From contig NMRA01000089.1 in NCBI GenBank assembly GCA_002633005.1, forward strand, positions 669,895 to 731,894: a stretch of 62,000 nucleotides of DNA. Direction: 5' to 3'. A program made the position numbers and the translations under genes. This document shows positions 12,301-25,300 of this stretch, one piece after another. The stretch comes from Phoronis australis (Eukaryota; Phoronida; Phoronidae). Under the pieces are notes generated by a model. The model made no database searches. It saw nothing but the letters and a program-made list of their open reading frames with translations, and was not told the origin of the DNA. Positions within the stretch are counted from its first letter, which is position 1; every line of letters begins with the position of its first letter.

Positions 12301-15300
12301 TATCCTGTTATGTTATTTGATCGAAATTTGTTGATATTTCAGAGTACCGTTGTTGGAGCGAGAAAAGCATATACATTTCTTAGTGAAAGGATTGAAGAAT
12401 CTAGGAAAATCTTATGAGGTGTTTACGATCTTGTTATTTTATGTCTTTAATGGATGTTTTTATTTTCAATATTGGAATTTTGTTTTTTATAGCTATGTTA
12501 AAGGATTGGACAGTTATAGATTTTATACCTAAGTGACAGTCTAAATCACAAACATTTTAATTTGGGATCAGTTAAGTTGCAAATTGAGAATTCTTTGTTT
12601 GGGAATAAATTTGATTTGACTCTAACTCAAAGTGTCCCTCCTGTACTGGAAATTTATATATTAATGTATTAATGCTTAACAGAAATTTATGTCTGAAGAG
12701 CACTCATAGACCTGAACAATGTTTATTTTTGTGTAAGAATTTGTCTCATGGATTTTTAATGCCATGTATGTTATTATGTTTCACTATTTTTGTTGAGGTT
12801 ATGTCAGACCGTAGAAAAAGTGTCAAAATGTGGCTTACTCCAAAATATTGTATCTCAGAAATGACTGATCGTATTCATATGAAACTTTCAGATCACCAAG
12901 CTCTATGCACTATTCTCCAGAATGCTGATAGGAATTGTTTTTAAAATATTCCACTTTTGTTTGTGGGGTTGTTAAAAAAGTTGGACTTTTATGAACAAAA
13001 CTAAAAGTTGCTTAAAACAAAAAAGAAAGAAAATTTGGAAAACTATGTCAGTTTTTGTTTTTTTGAGATTTCACATTTTTATCAAACGAAACGATCATGT
13101 CATTGATACAATTGTTTAACTTTATCAATTATTACATAAGGACATATTACTTTCATAAAAGAAATTGAATAAACTGCACAATGTCAGCTATATTCTACCA
13201 ATCTCCTCCACTTGTCTTGAGTTACAGTTGACCTTGTGCTTGTTTATTTGCAGTGTTTGGATGCCAGTCGTCCATGGCTCTGTTACTGGATATTACACAG
13301 TTTAGAACTTTTGAATGTGCCCATACCTGATGATGTCACCTCTAGGTAAAGTCAGTTTATTGCCCATACCTGATGATGTCACCTCTAGGTAAAGTCAGTT
13401 TATTGCCCATACCTGATGATGTCACCTCTAGGTAAAGTCAGTTTATTGCCCATACCTGATGATGTCAGCTCTAGGTAAAGTTAATTTATTGTGGTAAACT
13501 CTTCAATTTAGATTTCAATGTGGTGGACATGTGGAAGCTTGCTTTGTCAATTTTTAACAAAAATGAACGTTGAAAAAACTGGACTTCATCATTTGTGTTA
13601 ATTGTAATCAAGACCCTCGACCACGTGATTTTAATATTGCGCGAAATTCCTCTCGTCATGCCCAAAAATTCTCTTCATGTGATTAAAAATTTCCCTCGTG
13701 GTTAGAATCACTTGTAATCTACACAGATGATGATTTGAAACAGCACAAAACGTTAGCTTTGGCTGTTTAAGGTAGAACTGGTGGCGACGGGTGGATGGGG
13801 TGTAGGGTGCTACTGTTGGTTACTGGGTAAGGAGAACTTCAAAAATTTGAAAAATTCCTCTCTGAGACGGCACAGTCACCTTTCTTTCAAGTTTACCATG
13901 AACATTTTAGTAATCTAATGAGCCTTTGAAAAATAAAAAATTGGCAATAATTTTCATGCGAAATTCAAGACGAGATTAATACTAACAGTAAGTATTCATC
14001 ATCACACTGTATGTTGTTTGTCTCAGATCAAATGTTCTAACTATTAATTTTTTGTAAATTCAGCAACTTTACATTAAAATTCAGGGGGTTGCATAGTTAG
14101 CCTCTCTGTCAGTCTACCATACTGTCATTATGTCTCTCATACTTGTCAGAAGTTTTAATTCTGATGTACGTACGTTTTTACTCAATACGTGTAGTAGTTT
14201 TCAAAAAATGATCAAATTTTTCATATTGAAACTCAAGAACAATTTCACGCAAAATCTTTTCAGCGCGTTCTTATTTGATTTTACAATTATAGTTTACAAA
14301 TAGTTTTCGTTGACTGGTTACCTTCTCGGTTAACTTCGATGAAACACCAAAATTTCCACTGACAAAATTTGTCAACTTTTTCAAAAACAACTATAGCGGA
14401 GCGTTGACAATAAATTTGGACAATTTTCGTTTAATTATATTGAATTTGATAAGAAAATTTGTGTAACTTGCACTATTCATGCTACGTTTGTTTTTTTCAG
14501 TGTTGCATCTTTTCTCAACAATTGCCAGTGCCCAGAAGGTGGATTTGCTGGTATGTGCAGGGGAAGCAATTCCCACTTTTGATGTTATCTTTAATAAAAA
14601 CACTGATCCCTGGTTATCTTAGAGAGATAGTTTCTGTGGTAAATTACTACACTTCTTTGTGCTGAGTATTTACTATCCATGGAACATTGGAGCATGGCAT
14701 GGACGGCCCAGCAAAAGGCCCGCATTTTAGTTCTACATTCATTATCATTGAGCAAACGCAATGCAACATTGTCTTAAATCAATGTATGTTATGCCTCATT
14801 CAGTACGAGTATAATAAGCAGAAAGTTATGAATCCTTACTGAACTTACTTGAGATGAAAGGCAATGTTTCGTCAACCTCTGCAAGCTTTTTTAAGCCTGT
14901 GCGATCTCTGGTGGACTCGGTCGGAATTGAGAAAATTGGCTGGAAACTTAGTCAGAATCCTGTCCCAGGTTTGATCGCATTACGGTGTCTTCCTGTCGCT
15001 CCCAACTTGTTCGATTCTATAGCCCAACAACAAGTTGGGAAGTTCACCCCTGTAGCCAATATCTTACATGACTGATTAACTCCATGCTGGCATTTATGGT
15101 TGGAGGGCCAGCTCTCTGTTGTTCGATAATTGCTCCAATCTCCAATAAGATCGTATCTGTAGCCTGACTGGGCTGTGCTGTTAAAAATAAAAGTTAAGTT
15201 ATAACACATTTGAACATAAACCAATAGCATTTCAGAATTCTTCGTCAAATGCTGATCATGTTTAAATTTTGAATCGCCCAACTACAACCGAAGTTATGAT

Positions 15301-18300
15301 AATCTATGCTTTCCAAACGTATACCAATTTGCTCTGGCCTTGACTATGTTCACACGTGGTCTATTATAAGCCTGGTAGATAATTGTCCTGCCTGTTGTCA
15401 TACCAAACAAAAGACTGTGCTTGACAGTTAACAAAGAGGCTAGATGTTATCACACGCTCACAACCCTCTACGTCTGGTAAAGTCACTGAACGGGAGAACG
15501 CCGTCATGGGTTGAATCTCAATGAATCTCAATTTTCTGCATACATCGTCTTAGTTGCAATCGGGCATATAGCCTTTGATGAAGCTGGCCACTGTATTCCA
15601 AGAAGGCAATGGAACTCCTTGTTTGTTGCAGGTGGGCCAGGGCAACACGCACACTTAGCAACCACGTACGCTGCTGTGAACGCACTCATCATATTGGGCA
15701 CTGAAGAGGCTTATAAAGTCATTAACAGGTAATTTGTAGTACCTTCTAGGAGTACATTTGGAAATTGAGAATTTCACTACTACAAATGCATACTGGAAAA
15801 TTGCTTGCTTGTTTCCTGTGAATTTGAGTTCATTTTGTAGCTTACTATACATTCGAACGTATTTGGTCATCAACCATTCAATAATTAATGGTGCCTAATT
15901 ATGGAAAAGCTGCTTTAAGATAAAGCACAAAAAAATGCCTTGAACTGACAGTTTTCTGTGTGTAAAATGTTGGAAGTTTTACTTAATGTATATCTATTAG
16001 TGACCAGTTTGGTCAGACAAGTCTCTGACGTGAATTTCTTGAATTCAGTGTAGAATAATGCCCAAAACATCTTAACTTGCGAGAGGACCAATAGAGGCCG
16101 TGCACTGTCAGTTATCAACACCAAATCTCATGTTTTGGGAAATAAGTGCCTTACAACAAACTGCCTTTAAAAATGTGAATTTTTCAGGTAGTTCGATGCC
16201 TGAGTTAAGCACCTTATTCAAAAATGAGCATACTGTCTATTTAAGCGATCTGGTCAGCATAGTATGATTGTTTGTTAATGAAAAAAATCAAAGCCTGGGG
16301 TTTAATCTCTGTAATCTAAAGTTGGTCCGAATGTTGACCAATTGCATAGCACGCTGACAATAAATTTACAAATATGAACTCAAACCGTGTTGTATGATTT
16401 GCTAAGTTTCGATCTTTAGTCGAGTACGAGTTGGAGATTGGACCTTGATATACATTTGCCACCACTGCAAACACTGTTCTTCATGGTAACCCGGAAATGA
16501 GCTTATTTTTTAGTTTGTTCTTCATTAGGCAGTACTAGACAGTTTTTACCGTTGTTGAATTTTACTCAAACACTTCAAAGTGTAATGGCCAAATGTTGTT
16601 CGAAATTAAGCCGGACCGTATAAACAGCTTTTATTGTTAGACCATGTTCAAACATCAACAGTATAACGCTGTCACAACTCATATAGTTACTGTTGCTAAA
16701 CTCTAAACTATGCTGTCGATGTCATGTGTACACTCAAACGTATATCTGTTTGGCGTGTAGTTGCACTAGCTGTGGTTAACATGTGGTTATGATTTGTTTG
16801 TTACAGAGAAAAACTTCAGCAATGGCTGATGAGGGTCCATCAAAAGGATGGTTCATTTATAATGCATGAAGGTGGTGAGGTGGACGTCAGGTAATGAGTG
16901 ACATATGCACCAGACGTTGGTTTATAAGTTATGAAATACTGGTATTTCTATAACATTGGTCATATGGTTAGTTAATATAACTTTCCAAAGCTGCTTTGAT
17001 TACTGTCGTTTGCTGCCGATTTGTCTTTGGAACTTAAGTTTTAACTTGAAAAATGATAAAATGAGAGAGTAAACGAAATGATGTGAATGGTCCACATGCA
17101 TCCTTTTCATGTTCACATTATTCTTTTAGAAGTTTGGTCTGTTTGTTGTCAGTGGTCTGTGAATAAGCTTATGCAACCTGATGGAAATATGACAGGCAAC
17201 TTTGTCAATCCTCTTATTTGTAGTTAGATTACCATAAAGTCCATTACTGGGGTCTACTTTGTGTATCTAATTCTGCTGCAGTTCATGTCTGTGATAAGGT
17301 TGCAAATTATAAATCAAAACTCATAGAAAACCCCACTGATTCTTTGTACTGGGGAATAGTTACTGACTTGTTCCCCCGTCCTTTGTTGCAATACCGAGAA
17401 AAAGTCACAGTTTTTTGATGAAGGATTTGGACGTCTTGTACTTCATCTGAATGATTCTGTTGGTCATTTAATGACTAGACTTGAGTTAGCATGATTAAAC
17501 CATTCGGAAGAACGTTGCTGTTTGTGTCATCCTTTATAAGTAAAGTCTTACTGATATACGTCCATATCGTCCTCATACTATGATGTAAATTTAGTCTCAC
17601 CTGTACCCCATATTGTTCCAGAGGTGCGTACTGTGCTGCTGCCGTGGCACGCTTGGTTAACGTACAGTCCGATGCCATGTTTGACATGACATGTGAATGG
17701 ATTGTCAGGTAAACATATTAACGCTTACTACAGAGGTCCCGGTCTTGTTTAAGTTGGTGCCAATATCAAGAGATTAATAGCTCCACTTGTTCTTCACAAC
17801 CAGTCTCAATATGAAGATGCTCTTGCAAAAATTAGTGTTCAAGAAAATGCAAGATCTCATAATAGTCTAGTGTCTAATGTTTAACCACATTTCTTCTCCA
17901 TCTGAACTGGAAAAGTTCACCAAGTCTATATTATACTTTCTTTCAGCTGCCAAACTTACGAGGGAGGGTTCGCAGGCTGCCCTGGCATGGAGGCTCATGG
18001 GGGGTACGCATTCTGTGCCTTGGCTGCACTAGTCCTGCTGGGCCATGAACGACTGTGTGACATAGACAGCTTGCTTGTAAGTGTTTCATTCAAACTCCTC
18101 TATATCATTAGATTTCATGGGTAATTGCTTATCAGTATTGGAGAGTTGCTTTACTCTTTAAATCTGCGTCAACAGTTGGTGAATTGAAAGTCTGCGGAGG
18201 GATGATAGTTAATTGCTAAATTGGGCTTTAAGTGTCTGTGGTGCATCTGCTTTTATAAAGTGTGCATCATTTAAAGGCGAAGGCAACCTTTTTCCATGTC

Positions 18301-21300
18301 ATTTTGAGCTAAAATAAGGTTGGTTGGTTATCCTAAACATATTTTTCACTTAATTACAGCTTTTCGTAATTTTATTAATTACTCGTCCGCTTTTCCGGAA
18401 GTGACGTTTTAGGAGGCAAGCGCTTCCCGCCACTTGGTTTTGCGTTGAGCTTACTGTGCGAATCTGTTCTATTCTACTTTTGTTTTGTGCTATTTTTCAC
18501 CAATTATCGCCACCACTTTCCATCGGCGAGTATTCTGCGGCAAGATAGNAATGTTTAACCACATTTCTTCTCCAACTGAACTGGAAAAGTTCACCAAGTC
18601 TGTATTATGCTTTCTTTCAGCTGCCAAACTTACGAGGGAGGGTTCGCAGGCTGCCCTGGCATGGAGGCTCATGGGGGGTACGCATTCTGTGCCTTGGCTG
18701 CACTAGTCCTGCTGGGCCATGAACGACTCTGTGACATAGACAGCTTGCTTGTAAGTGTTTCATTCAAACTCCTCCATATCATTAGATTTCAAGGGTAATT
18801 GCTTATCAGTATTGGAGAGTTGCTTTACTCTTTAAATCTGCGTCAACAGTTGGTGAATTGAAAGTCTGCCGAGGGATGATAGTTAATTGCTAAATTGGGC
18901 TTTAAGTGTCTGTGGTGCATCTGCTTTTATAAAGTGTGCATCATTTAAACGCAGTAAGCAAGCCGATAACTTAATTGCCTTGCTTGATTTGAACCTTGTT
19001 GGTTTTTGTACATTACAAGTCTTTCATACCTAAAATGCGTATCTCTTTTAAAAACCTCCTCGGTCATTTTTGTGTAATTATCTACAATGTGTTGCCATCA
19101 TAAAACTTAGAAGTGCTTGAAGTACGTCATCTTGATTGGGATTCCTCATTTCAGCGCTGGGCTAGCAACAGACAGATGCGTTTTGAGGGCGGTTTCCAAG
19201 GACGAACCAACAAGCTGGTGGATGGTTGTTACTCTTTCTGGCAAGGCGGCATCTTCCCTGTCATCCATATGGTCCTCACTATGTCCAGTAGGTGGTGCAG
19301 TGTTTCTGTATTGAAGTGCTCATTCGCGCCATTCAATCATATTGTGGTCTGCTGTGCGGGGTTGAATGAAACAAGTCCCAAATAGGGGCTCAACTAAGTT
19401 CCATAAATCTTTGGCCTATTTGTGTCTTTCTTTACTGACAGATGTAAACTTGTTTTATGTCAAATCAGCTTTATTATGAGTTCCTGTTTAACTAATTGAC
19501 ATTTTCTAACAATATAACTGAAAACTGAGCCCTGAATTCAATAAAAATAAATAGTGACGTAGTCCCTAAATTAGTGGCGTTGCATGAAAAGATCCCATTT
19601 ATTTTCGATAATATTAAAAATTCAACGTCGAGTTCACTCTCGATTTGTATCAAAGCCAAAAGATGACGTAATAATGAAACTGAAACAGCATAAGGAAGGA
19701 CAATCAATGTTTTCACACATCCACAAATACGCAGTACATATAGGGGACTTGGTTGAGTCCCTATTTGGGATTGTTTCATGCAAACGAGCACTGATGCCTT
19801 GTTAAATTCTTTTCATTCTCTACCATTTATTTCTGGCATTTTCGTAACCTTATGTTTTTGTCACTGCAGACAACACCTCCTTAAGTGCAGAAAAGTGGCT
19901 GTTCCACCAGGGTGCGCTGCAAGAATATCTTCTCATCTGCTGCCAGCATCCACTGGGAGGACTGATTGATAAACCTGGAAAGTATGTTCATACAAAATAA
20001 ATGGTGATTTGATAATATTTTGTGTGATTAGACAATTAATATGTATTAGTGTAACACTTCTGACTTAGTTGTGACAACCAATTTTTTATTCATTCATTCA
20101 TATTGATTTCCTGGGAAAGAAGCCTTGAAGCAGCTCGTACTAATGTTTCTCTGATGAGTCATTTCAGAGTTTACAAGCTTTTTATTTTGTTTAGGTTTAT
20201 TGGTCTGTCTATTATGTGATTTGTCTGCAGTGTGATGAGTAGATCCTGCTATGCCACTGTCCGTACCACGGGAATAGTAGTTGCTGACATGACTCATTAA
20301 AAGTGTCTAAATTTAAGACAGTGCGGAACAATAAAAAAGTTGTTGACCTTTGAAGCGAAATTCCCTGCGTGTGTAACGCAACAAGCAAAGACTTTGGCAG
20401 TAGGGTGAAAAAACAAAGGCGCTGGAGGTTATTAAGCCAACAAGATTAACGTGGGATAAAATTTGAAAAATACTTACTATAATGTCCTGAGGTTAATCTC
20501 TTTGTCTCTCTCATATGGTATTGTTAGTTGGGTATCAAAATAGTTTGGACACATCTGGACATCATGCATCCGTATTTTTCCCAATTCCCATCCGTAAGGT
20601 CAGGGGTGTGTTCATGTTTTGTGTGAGATCATGCAATACTATGTATAATGACGTCAAGTGGAAGGTGAGTGTTTTGCAAGTATGCTTAAGACCTCACAAG
20701 TTTAACTTAGCAAAATTGTGGCAACTGAAGTGATTGGTCAGTGAGGTTAAAATGTTGCATTATGGGATAGAAATCATGAATTATGGGGTAGTACTATGTA
20801 CTCTTGAACTGGGGTGGATGTAATTTACTGTTTTGATTCCACAAGTGAAGATATTTCACTGCAAGTGCAAAAGTGCAATAGTTAGATCTACAATAGAACT
20901 CGGCTGAATTCTTGCTCTAGAAGTGTCCCCATTATGCGACGAATAGTTCTTTGGGTTTGACATACATGTTGCACCAACTCTCGTAACTTCGTGGTTGCAT
21001 GTTGCCCATTCAACTGTGGCAGATTGTCCACACTACGTCATGTGATAGATGCGTTGCAGTCAAATTGCAGTGTGCAAATGAACCATAAGTGTGCTATGTC
21101 ATTCACTAGCATTCCGTATAGTCCCTGCCCAAGTTCAGGATAACTTGCAATCAGGTTACAGCACATTATTTCACATTTCTTATTTAGGTCTCGAAGTCAA
21201 CAGGAACAAGGTAAATGAAGTTGCTTGGCAGCAGTCTGAGCTAAAGTTGACTGGTGATAGAATTTCTTGTGCTGAATATTGTCAGCAGTAATTTACACAC

Positions 21301-22396
21301 TCTGTTTTGATTTGCAGGTCACGAGATTATTACCATACTTGCTACACTTTGAGCGGTTTGTCAGTGGCCCAGCACTTCGGAGGGGGTAATCTGGCTAACA
21401 CTCATGTTGTGGGCGATGGGGAGAATGAATTGGTAGGCTGCTATCTCTTTTTACACCTAGTGTTCTGTTATAAACTTTTATTCAAATGAAGGTCCAAATG
21501 AGACTATTTTTGTCTTGAGAGCTTGGAGAGGAATGGACGCTGGCCTCAGCTTCTGGCAATCTGTGCCATTTGCTGGGTATTTGATGCAAAGTCAGCGCTG
21601 TTTTTTGCTCATTGTTTTCAGAAATGTATGATTTTGAAGTTTTGGTAAGTATGGGGGGTCCTTAACAAAAATGGAAACCTTGTCTCACAACTTTTTACTG
21701 CTAAATTTTAGCACATATCATTTTTCTTGATTACCACGCTAGCTTTTTTATTCAGACATTCAAAAATTGCTAGTGTTGCAATCCAGCTTGTTTTTTTTTG
21801 TGGAAAAGGTAAAAGTGGCGATGTTTTTTATATTTGTTCAATTAGAGTAGGTCTACTGTTTCAGAATGCTTTGTAAAACTTTTGAAACAGCGACACAGCT
21901 CTCTCCATGTTTGACCTTGAATACTCGGGAAAATGAAATGTGTTTAAACCGACATCAGTTGGAGGTGCAGAAATTGGATGTTTGCTTAAGATAATAGGTT
22001 ACCTTTTTTCGAGGATCAAATTTATTATTTTTTAAGTATGAATAGTAGACACATGCACAGATGTATTTCGCGCCACCTAGTGGTTATTTTTCTGTTTTCG
22101 AGTCTATAGGCCAAACCACTGTAAGGGTGATTATGAAAGTTGACCTACTCAAAGCTCTACAACACTGTTGGTTCATATTATCAACACTCCAGATAAGTTG
22201 TATTTTGGCTTTTGAGAAAACCCCACAGTCCACTTGGATCCGTCTTATGCAAGTTTTACTGCCTCGGTCAGATATCTTGCTAATCTTTTCTTTTTCTCTA
22301 TTTCAGCAACCCACCCATCCTCTGTTCAACATCTGCAATACTGCCGTGACTCATGCAAAGTTGTATTTTGACAATCTGCCTGTGCCCAAGTCTTAA
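9327..22396 (+). CDS. FNTB: Protein farnesyltransferase subunit beta (13 exons)
   Basis: This is the catalytic beta subunit of cytosolic protein farnesyltransferase. With the alpha subunit it moves farnesyl from farnesyl diphosphate to the cysteine of CaaX-ending proteins such as Ras and lamins. Exons: 9327-9434, 11172-11248, 12343-12418, 13254-13345, 14501-14550, 15632-15728, 16807-16890, 17622-17708, 17947-18076, 19155-19287, 19870-19981, 21318-21432, 22307-22396. All junctions are GT-AG and phases agree throughout, giving 1,251 nt and 416 residues (human 437). The zinc ligands are D290, C292 and H355; the diphosphate ligands are H241, R284, K287 and Y293, each exactly seven less than in the rat enzyme. 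The alpha-alpha barrel repeats show as GGF/GG-PGM/GGFQGR motifs. The start is the first ATG after an in-frame TAG at 9288. Exon 9 appears twice (second copy 18621-18750), probably through misassembly; the first copy is used here. Several AATAAA words follow the stop, the nearest at 23022. Confidence 0.97.
9613..10949. repeat. Direct duplication across a 1-base gap (FNTB intron 1)
   Basis: Bases 9613-10281 and 10283-10949 are the same sequence with a few percent of substitutions and small indels. They are separated only by the single N at 10282, and the second copy starts exactly after the N. This pattern fits two allelic contig ends placed side by side. The matching 84-codon minus frames at 9907-10161 and 10575-10829 are a by-product of the duplication, not genes. 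Confidence 0.85.
11423..11825. repeat. Foldback element, copy 2 (FNTB intron 2)
   Basis: A roughly 400-bp palindromic element starts near CCTGGGTTCTAATCTTT and ends in the inverted form AAGATTAGATTCCGAGCCC. It is related along its length to the copies at 1-272 and 58609-59003. The centre carries paired ACTCGA/TCGAGT words. The 90-codon frame at 11677-11949 overlaps it and is a chance frame. Confidence 0.75.
12783..12978 (+). repeat. Dispersed repeat (FNTB intron 3)
   Basis: This segment matches 36165-36345 downstream of the dehydrogenase gene. Shared blocks include TATCTCAGAAA, TTTCAGAT, TTATGCACT or its variant CTATGCACT, GGAATTGTTTTTAAAAT and CCACTTTTGT, in the same order and orientation. 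It has no coding capacity. Class is unknown. Confidence 0.55.
13318..13492 (+). repeat. 43-bp tandem repeat x4 copying the exon 4 splice donor
   Basis: The unit spans the last 28 bases of FNTB exon 4 and the first 15 of intron 4, including the donor TCTAG|GTAAAG. Copies begin at 43-base steps (CCATACC at 13321, 13364, 13407 and 13450). The first three are identical; the fourth has three changes. Each copy carries an intact donor. Only the first donor keeps the frame open: using any later one reads AGG TAA, an immediate stop. Confidence 0.93.
15174..15497 (-). repeat. Dispersed repeat, inverted copy (FNTB intron 5)
   Basis: Read on the minus strand, this segment resembles 26712-27060. Shared blocks include ATGCTATTGGTTTATGTTCA and TATAACTTAACTTTTATTTTTA, and the flanking blocks occur in the same order. 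Both copies carry similar short open frames, but no known protein motif is seen in them. Confidence 0.6.
17876..18949 (+). repeat. Duplicated block containing FNTB exon 9
   Basis: The block around exon 9 (about 17876-18277) recurs at 18550-18949, just after the single N at 18549. Between them lie about 270 bases (18278-18548) found only once. Copies differ by scattered single bases, and the two exon copies encode identical residues. The arrangement is expected if one haplotype's contig ended inside a polymorphic insertion and the other haplotype's contig began nearby. Confidence 0.8.
18621..18750 (+). other. Second copy of FNTB exon 9
   Basis: This is a 130-base exon copy with intact acceptor (TTTCTTTCAG) and donor (GTAAGT), encoding the same residues as 17947-18076; the only difference noted is a silent CTG/CTC. 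Because 130 is not a multiple of three, splicing in both copies would break the frame, so at most one can be used per transcript. It is most likely an assembly duplicate, although a real recent tandem duplication cannot be excluded. Confidence 0.85.
19620..19797 (-). repeat. Dispersed repeat (FNTB intron 10)
   Basis: On the minus strand this resembles 22680-22850, just downstream of the FNTB stop codon. Shared stretches include ATTTGTGGAT, TGATTGTC, TTCCTT and CTTTGAT in the same order. It is a medium-copy repeat candidate with no coding signal. Confidence 0.45.
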
Positions 22397-25300
22397 AAGG
22401 CTGCTCAAAGATAAGGAAGTCACTGATCCTGCAGTTCTAAAAGTCTTGAGGCCTGTTTCAAGAAAAAGTGACGTAAGACAGAAATTTTGTCTTGCGCTTG
22501 CGTTATGTGTCTATTCTTAGGCACTGCATTTTTGCTAAAAAGTGAAATTCAGTAATTTTTTGCAGAAATAGTTGTGTGGAGCGTCAGACCAAATTTCCGA
22601 CAAGTCGCTTTTCACGAAGCGCACCGCTGATCTGTTTTGATGTATAGCAGTAGATCACTTGCTGTCTTCCTGATCCAGCATGCCAGTGGCTGGTTGTATG
22701 AAGCAATCCAGGAGAGGGAGTCCACCGTGCTCCCTAAATTTTCAACGCATTTGTGGATTTGTGCAAACTCTGATTGTCTTTCCTTCTGTTATTTCGTCTA
22801 CATTTCTTTGTCAATATCTTGCTTTGATGCACACCAAGAGTAAATTCTTGTTTTTTATTCACGATAATTTTGCAAATAGATGAGCGATCTTCTCATATAA
22901 TACTGATACTTTAAGGACTTGTGTTTATATTACATCGAAGTGAGGGCTCATTTTTCAGATATATTATTGGGAAATGTCATAAGTAAAAAGGGAACTCATA
23001 GTAAAGCTTAAGTGATAGAAGAATAAAACATTGTGGGTAACTGAAGTTCACAGAAGAAATTAAATTAAATGCCCATCTTGCAGAGTCTTAGTTAGTTTTA
23101 TCTATTTACGTCATAATAAATGACAATATTCGCAATCCTCCTCTTGTTTTACTCTGCAACATAGCTCGCTGCGTACCCCAGGCAAAATAGATTACGATAA
23201 ATAGATTATGTAGTGGAGTCTGTGAGACTGGTTCATGCAACCTGCCACTGTTTTCAGTTGAGGGCAATGTAGCATAGCCACATCTATTCTCGGACTGGTA
23301 TAATATGTCATACTTGCTGATACAGTCATTTTTGATGTCAGTGCTATCAAAGCCGTGGAATTAAGTTGAAATTGTTCTTTACCGTAAATGATGAGATAAT
23401 TGAATGATGTGGAGATCTAACCTACTGCTGATATATGGAGCATGAACCTGTCAAGAGTTTATTTTTGTTCTGTATTATCTTATGACTTGATAAGACTGTC
23501 TTTAAAAACATAATGTGAATTGGTGTGTTAGACTCTTGAAATTGTGAAAGTCCTGGTGAATTGTTATTATTGTTTTTTATTAATAATGAAAATAACTTCA
23601 TTGATTAAATTGTTCCACTTACCTGTATGCTTCCCAGAAGTCTCTAAAGGTGATTTAAAGTAGCGTTTACCTGGACTCTGCGTTGTTGTTTTTATTAATA
23701 GTGAAAAAATGCATGATTTAATCATTTCATTATGTTTTCCTGAGGGCTCGAATGATAACTTTGTTGTAAACGTTTTCCTGTATTGTGTGTATTTTGTTCA
23801 TGGCAAATATATAAATAAATGTCTAATTTTGCACTGTGAAATGCAACGTTTTTATGGACCCCTGAGCAAAGTGGTGCACTGGGACCCTGTATGCAGAAAT
23901 ATTCATAGTATTAAAACTGTAAATTGTTGATAATAAGTCGCATGAGCTTGTATGCTTAGTACTTTTACCTAAAAATTAATGTTACACCATTGAAATTAAC
24001 TCAGTTATAATACGAAAATTGTAATGAGACTTCAGTCGTTGCAGGTGTTCCAATCTCAGTCATATGGAACCTTTGTCAATTGTGGCATAATATGATTAGG
24101 ACAACTTTCACTTGGATACCTACTGTATTTGCACATAGCAAGCTGTTGGTGGTGCAAAAGAACAGCCATGACGTCAAGAGCTAGAATCCTGCTGCATGGC
24201 CTATCTCGTAAAAAGAAGACTTGAACATGACCCATATTATATACCTGGTCTGGTGAAACTACCCAACTTTTACCCCATTTTATCTAGGCCCCGGTCTTTC
24301 CAGAAAACTCGAATTTTCTGTTCCCCTAAAATATGGATTTGCCGACTTTTGAAAATCCTGTCAGTATTAGTACCTTCAGTAAGAAAAAACAACAGTGATC
24401 TCCCAACAATAAGCAAGAGAGACATCAATTAACTACTCAGGAAAGGTCTAATGACTAACTATAAACCGTACCTGGGAGTAATAATGTGGTCCCAGACGCA
24501 GGGCTTGGAATTTTCCTCTTTTAAGAGGAGTTCCTCTTATTTGGTTTCGATTTCCTCTTATTTGATTCCAGTTTCCTCTTTTTATCATTATTTTGACTTT
24601 ATTCATGCGAAAACGTTTATTTCAGTTAAATTTTACAGCACAAAATTTTCTATCACACAAGTCTATTTAGTTGCGGAACGATACACCACATGGAAACTTT
24701 CCTTTTTTCAGTGTCATCAGTCGGCCAAGCCCTTTAGACCGTGCTAAGGAGTAAGGTGTGCGTTCTAAACTAGCGCTACACTGGCACTAACAACTGTACA
24801 AGGGCAGTCTCTGGCTAACCAGGCGTGACAAGTATAGAAATCGAGACACGCCTTTTGCGTCACTACACTTCCATATATCTTGGAGGTCATGAACTCCCAC
24901 TGAAATGGCATTACACTTGCCACCCAAACGAGAGGTGCCAGTAACACGAAAGCTGAAATTAGTTTTTTCTTTTAGACTTCTTTGCGAAAGGATGCATTTT
25001 TGTAAATTAATTCCCCGAAGTCACCTTTCCCAATTTAATTTCCTGCAAAGCGTCACTCAGAAGTTCGAAAGTCCGCAAATCGGACGTCACTGACTTTAGA
25101 ATCCAACTACACGAATCGGCAAAAAAAGTTTTTAGATTCTTTCTAAAAATCTCTTGTCAAAAAAGGACAACTTCTAACCGTTTTCTGGTAAGATTTAGTC
25201 TATATTAGTCTATAAAATGTCGAGTCTATAGAAGTGATGGGGAGAGTCAGCACAGAACTAGCAGTTTGTTAACTCTTGAGATCAGGCTCTACCGTGAAGT

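Noticed and set aside
14952-15281. 109-codon minus-strand frame as a gene
   Set aside because: It lies in an FNTB intron and half of it belongs to a dispersed repeat also present at 26700-27060.
17947-18750. Mutually exclusive exon pair in FNTB
   Set aside because: The two copies encode identical residues, so there would be no functional choice, and the single N beside the second copy points to assembly.
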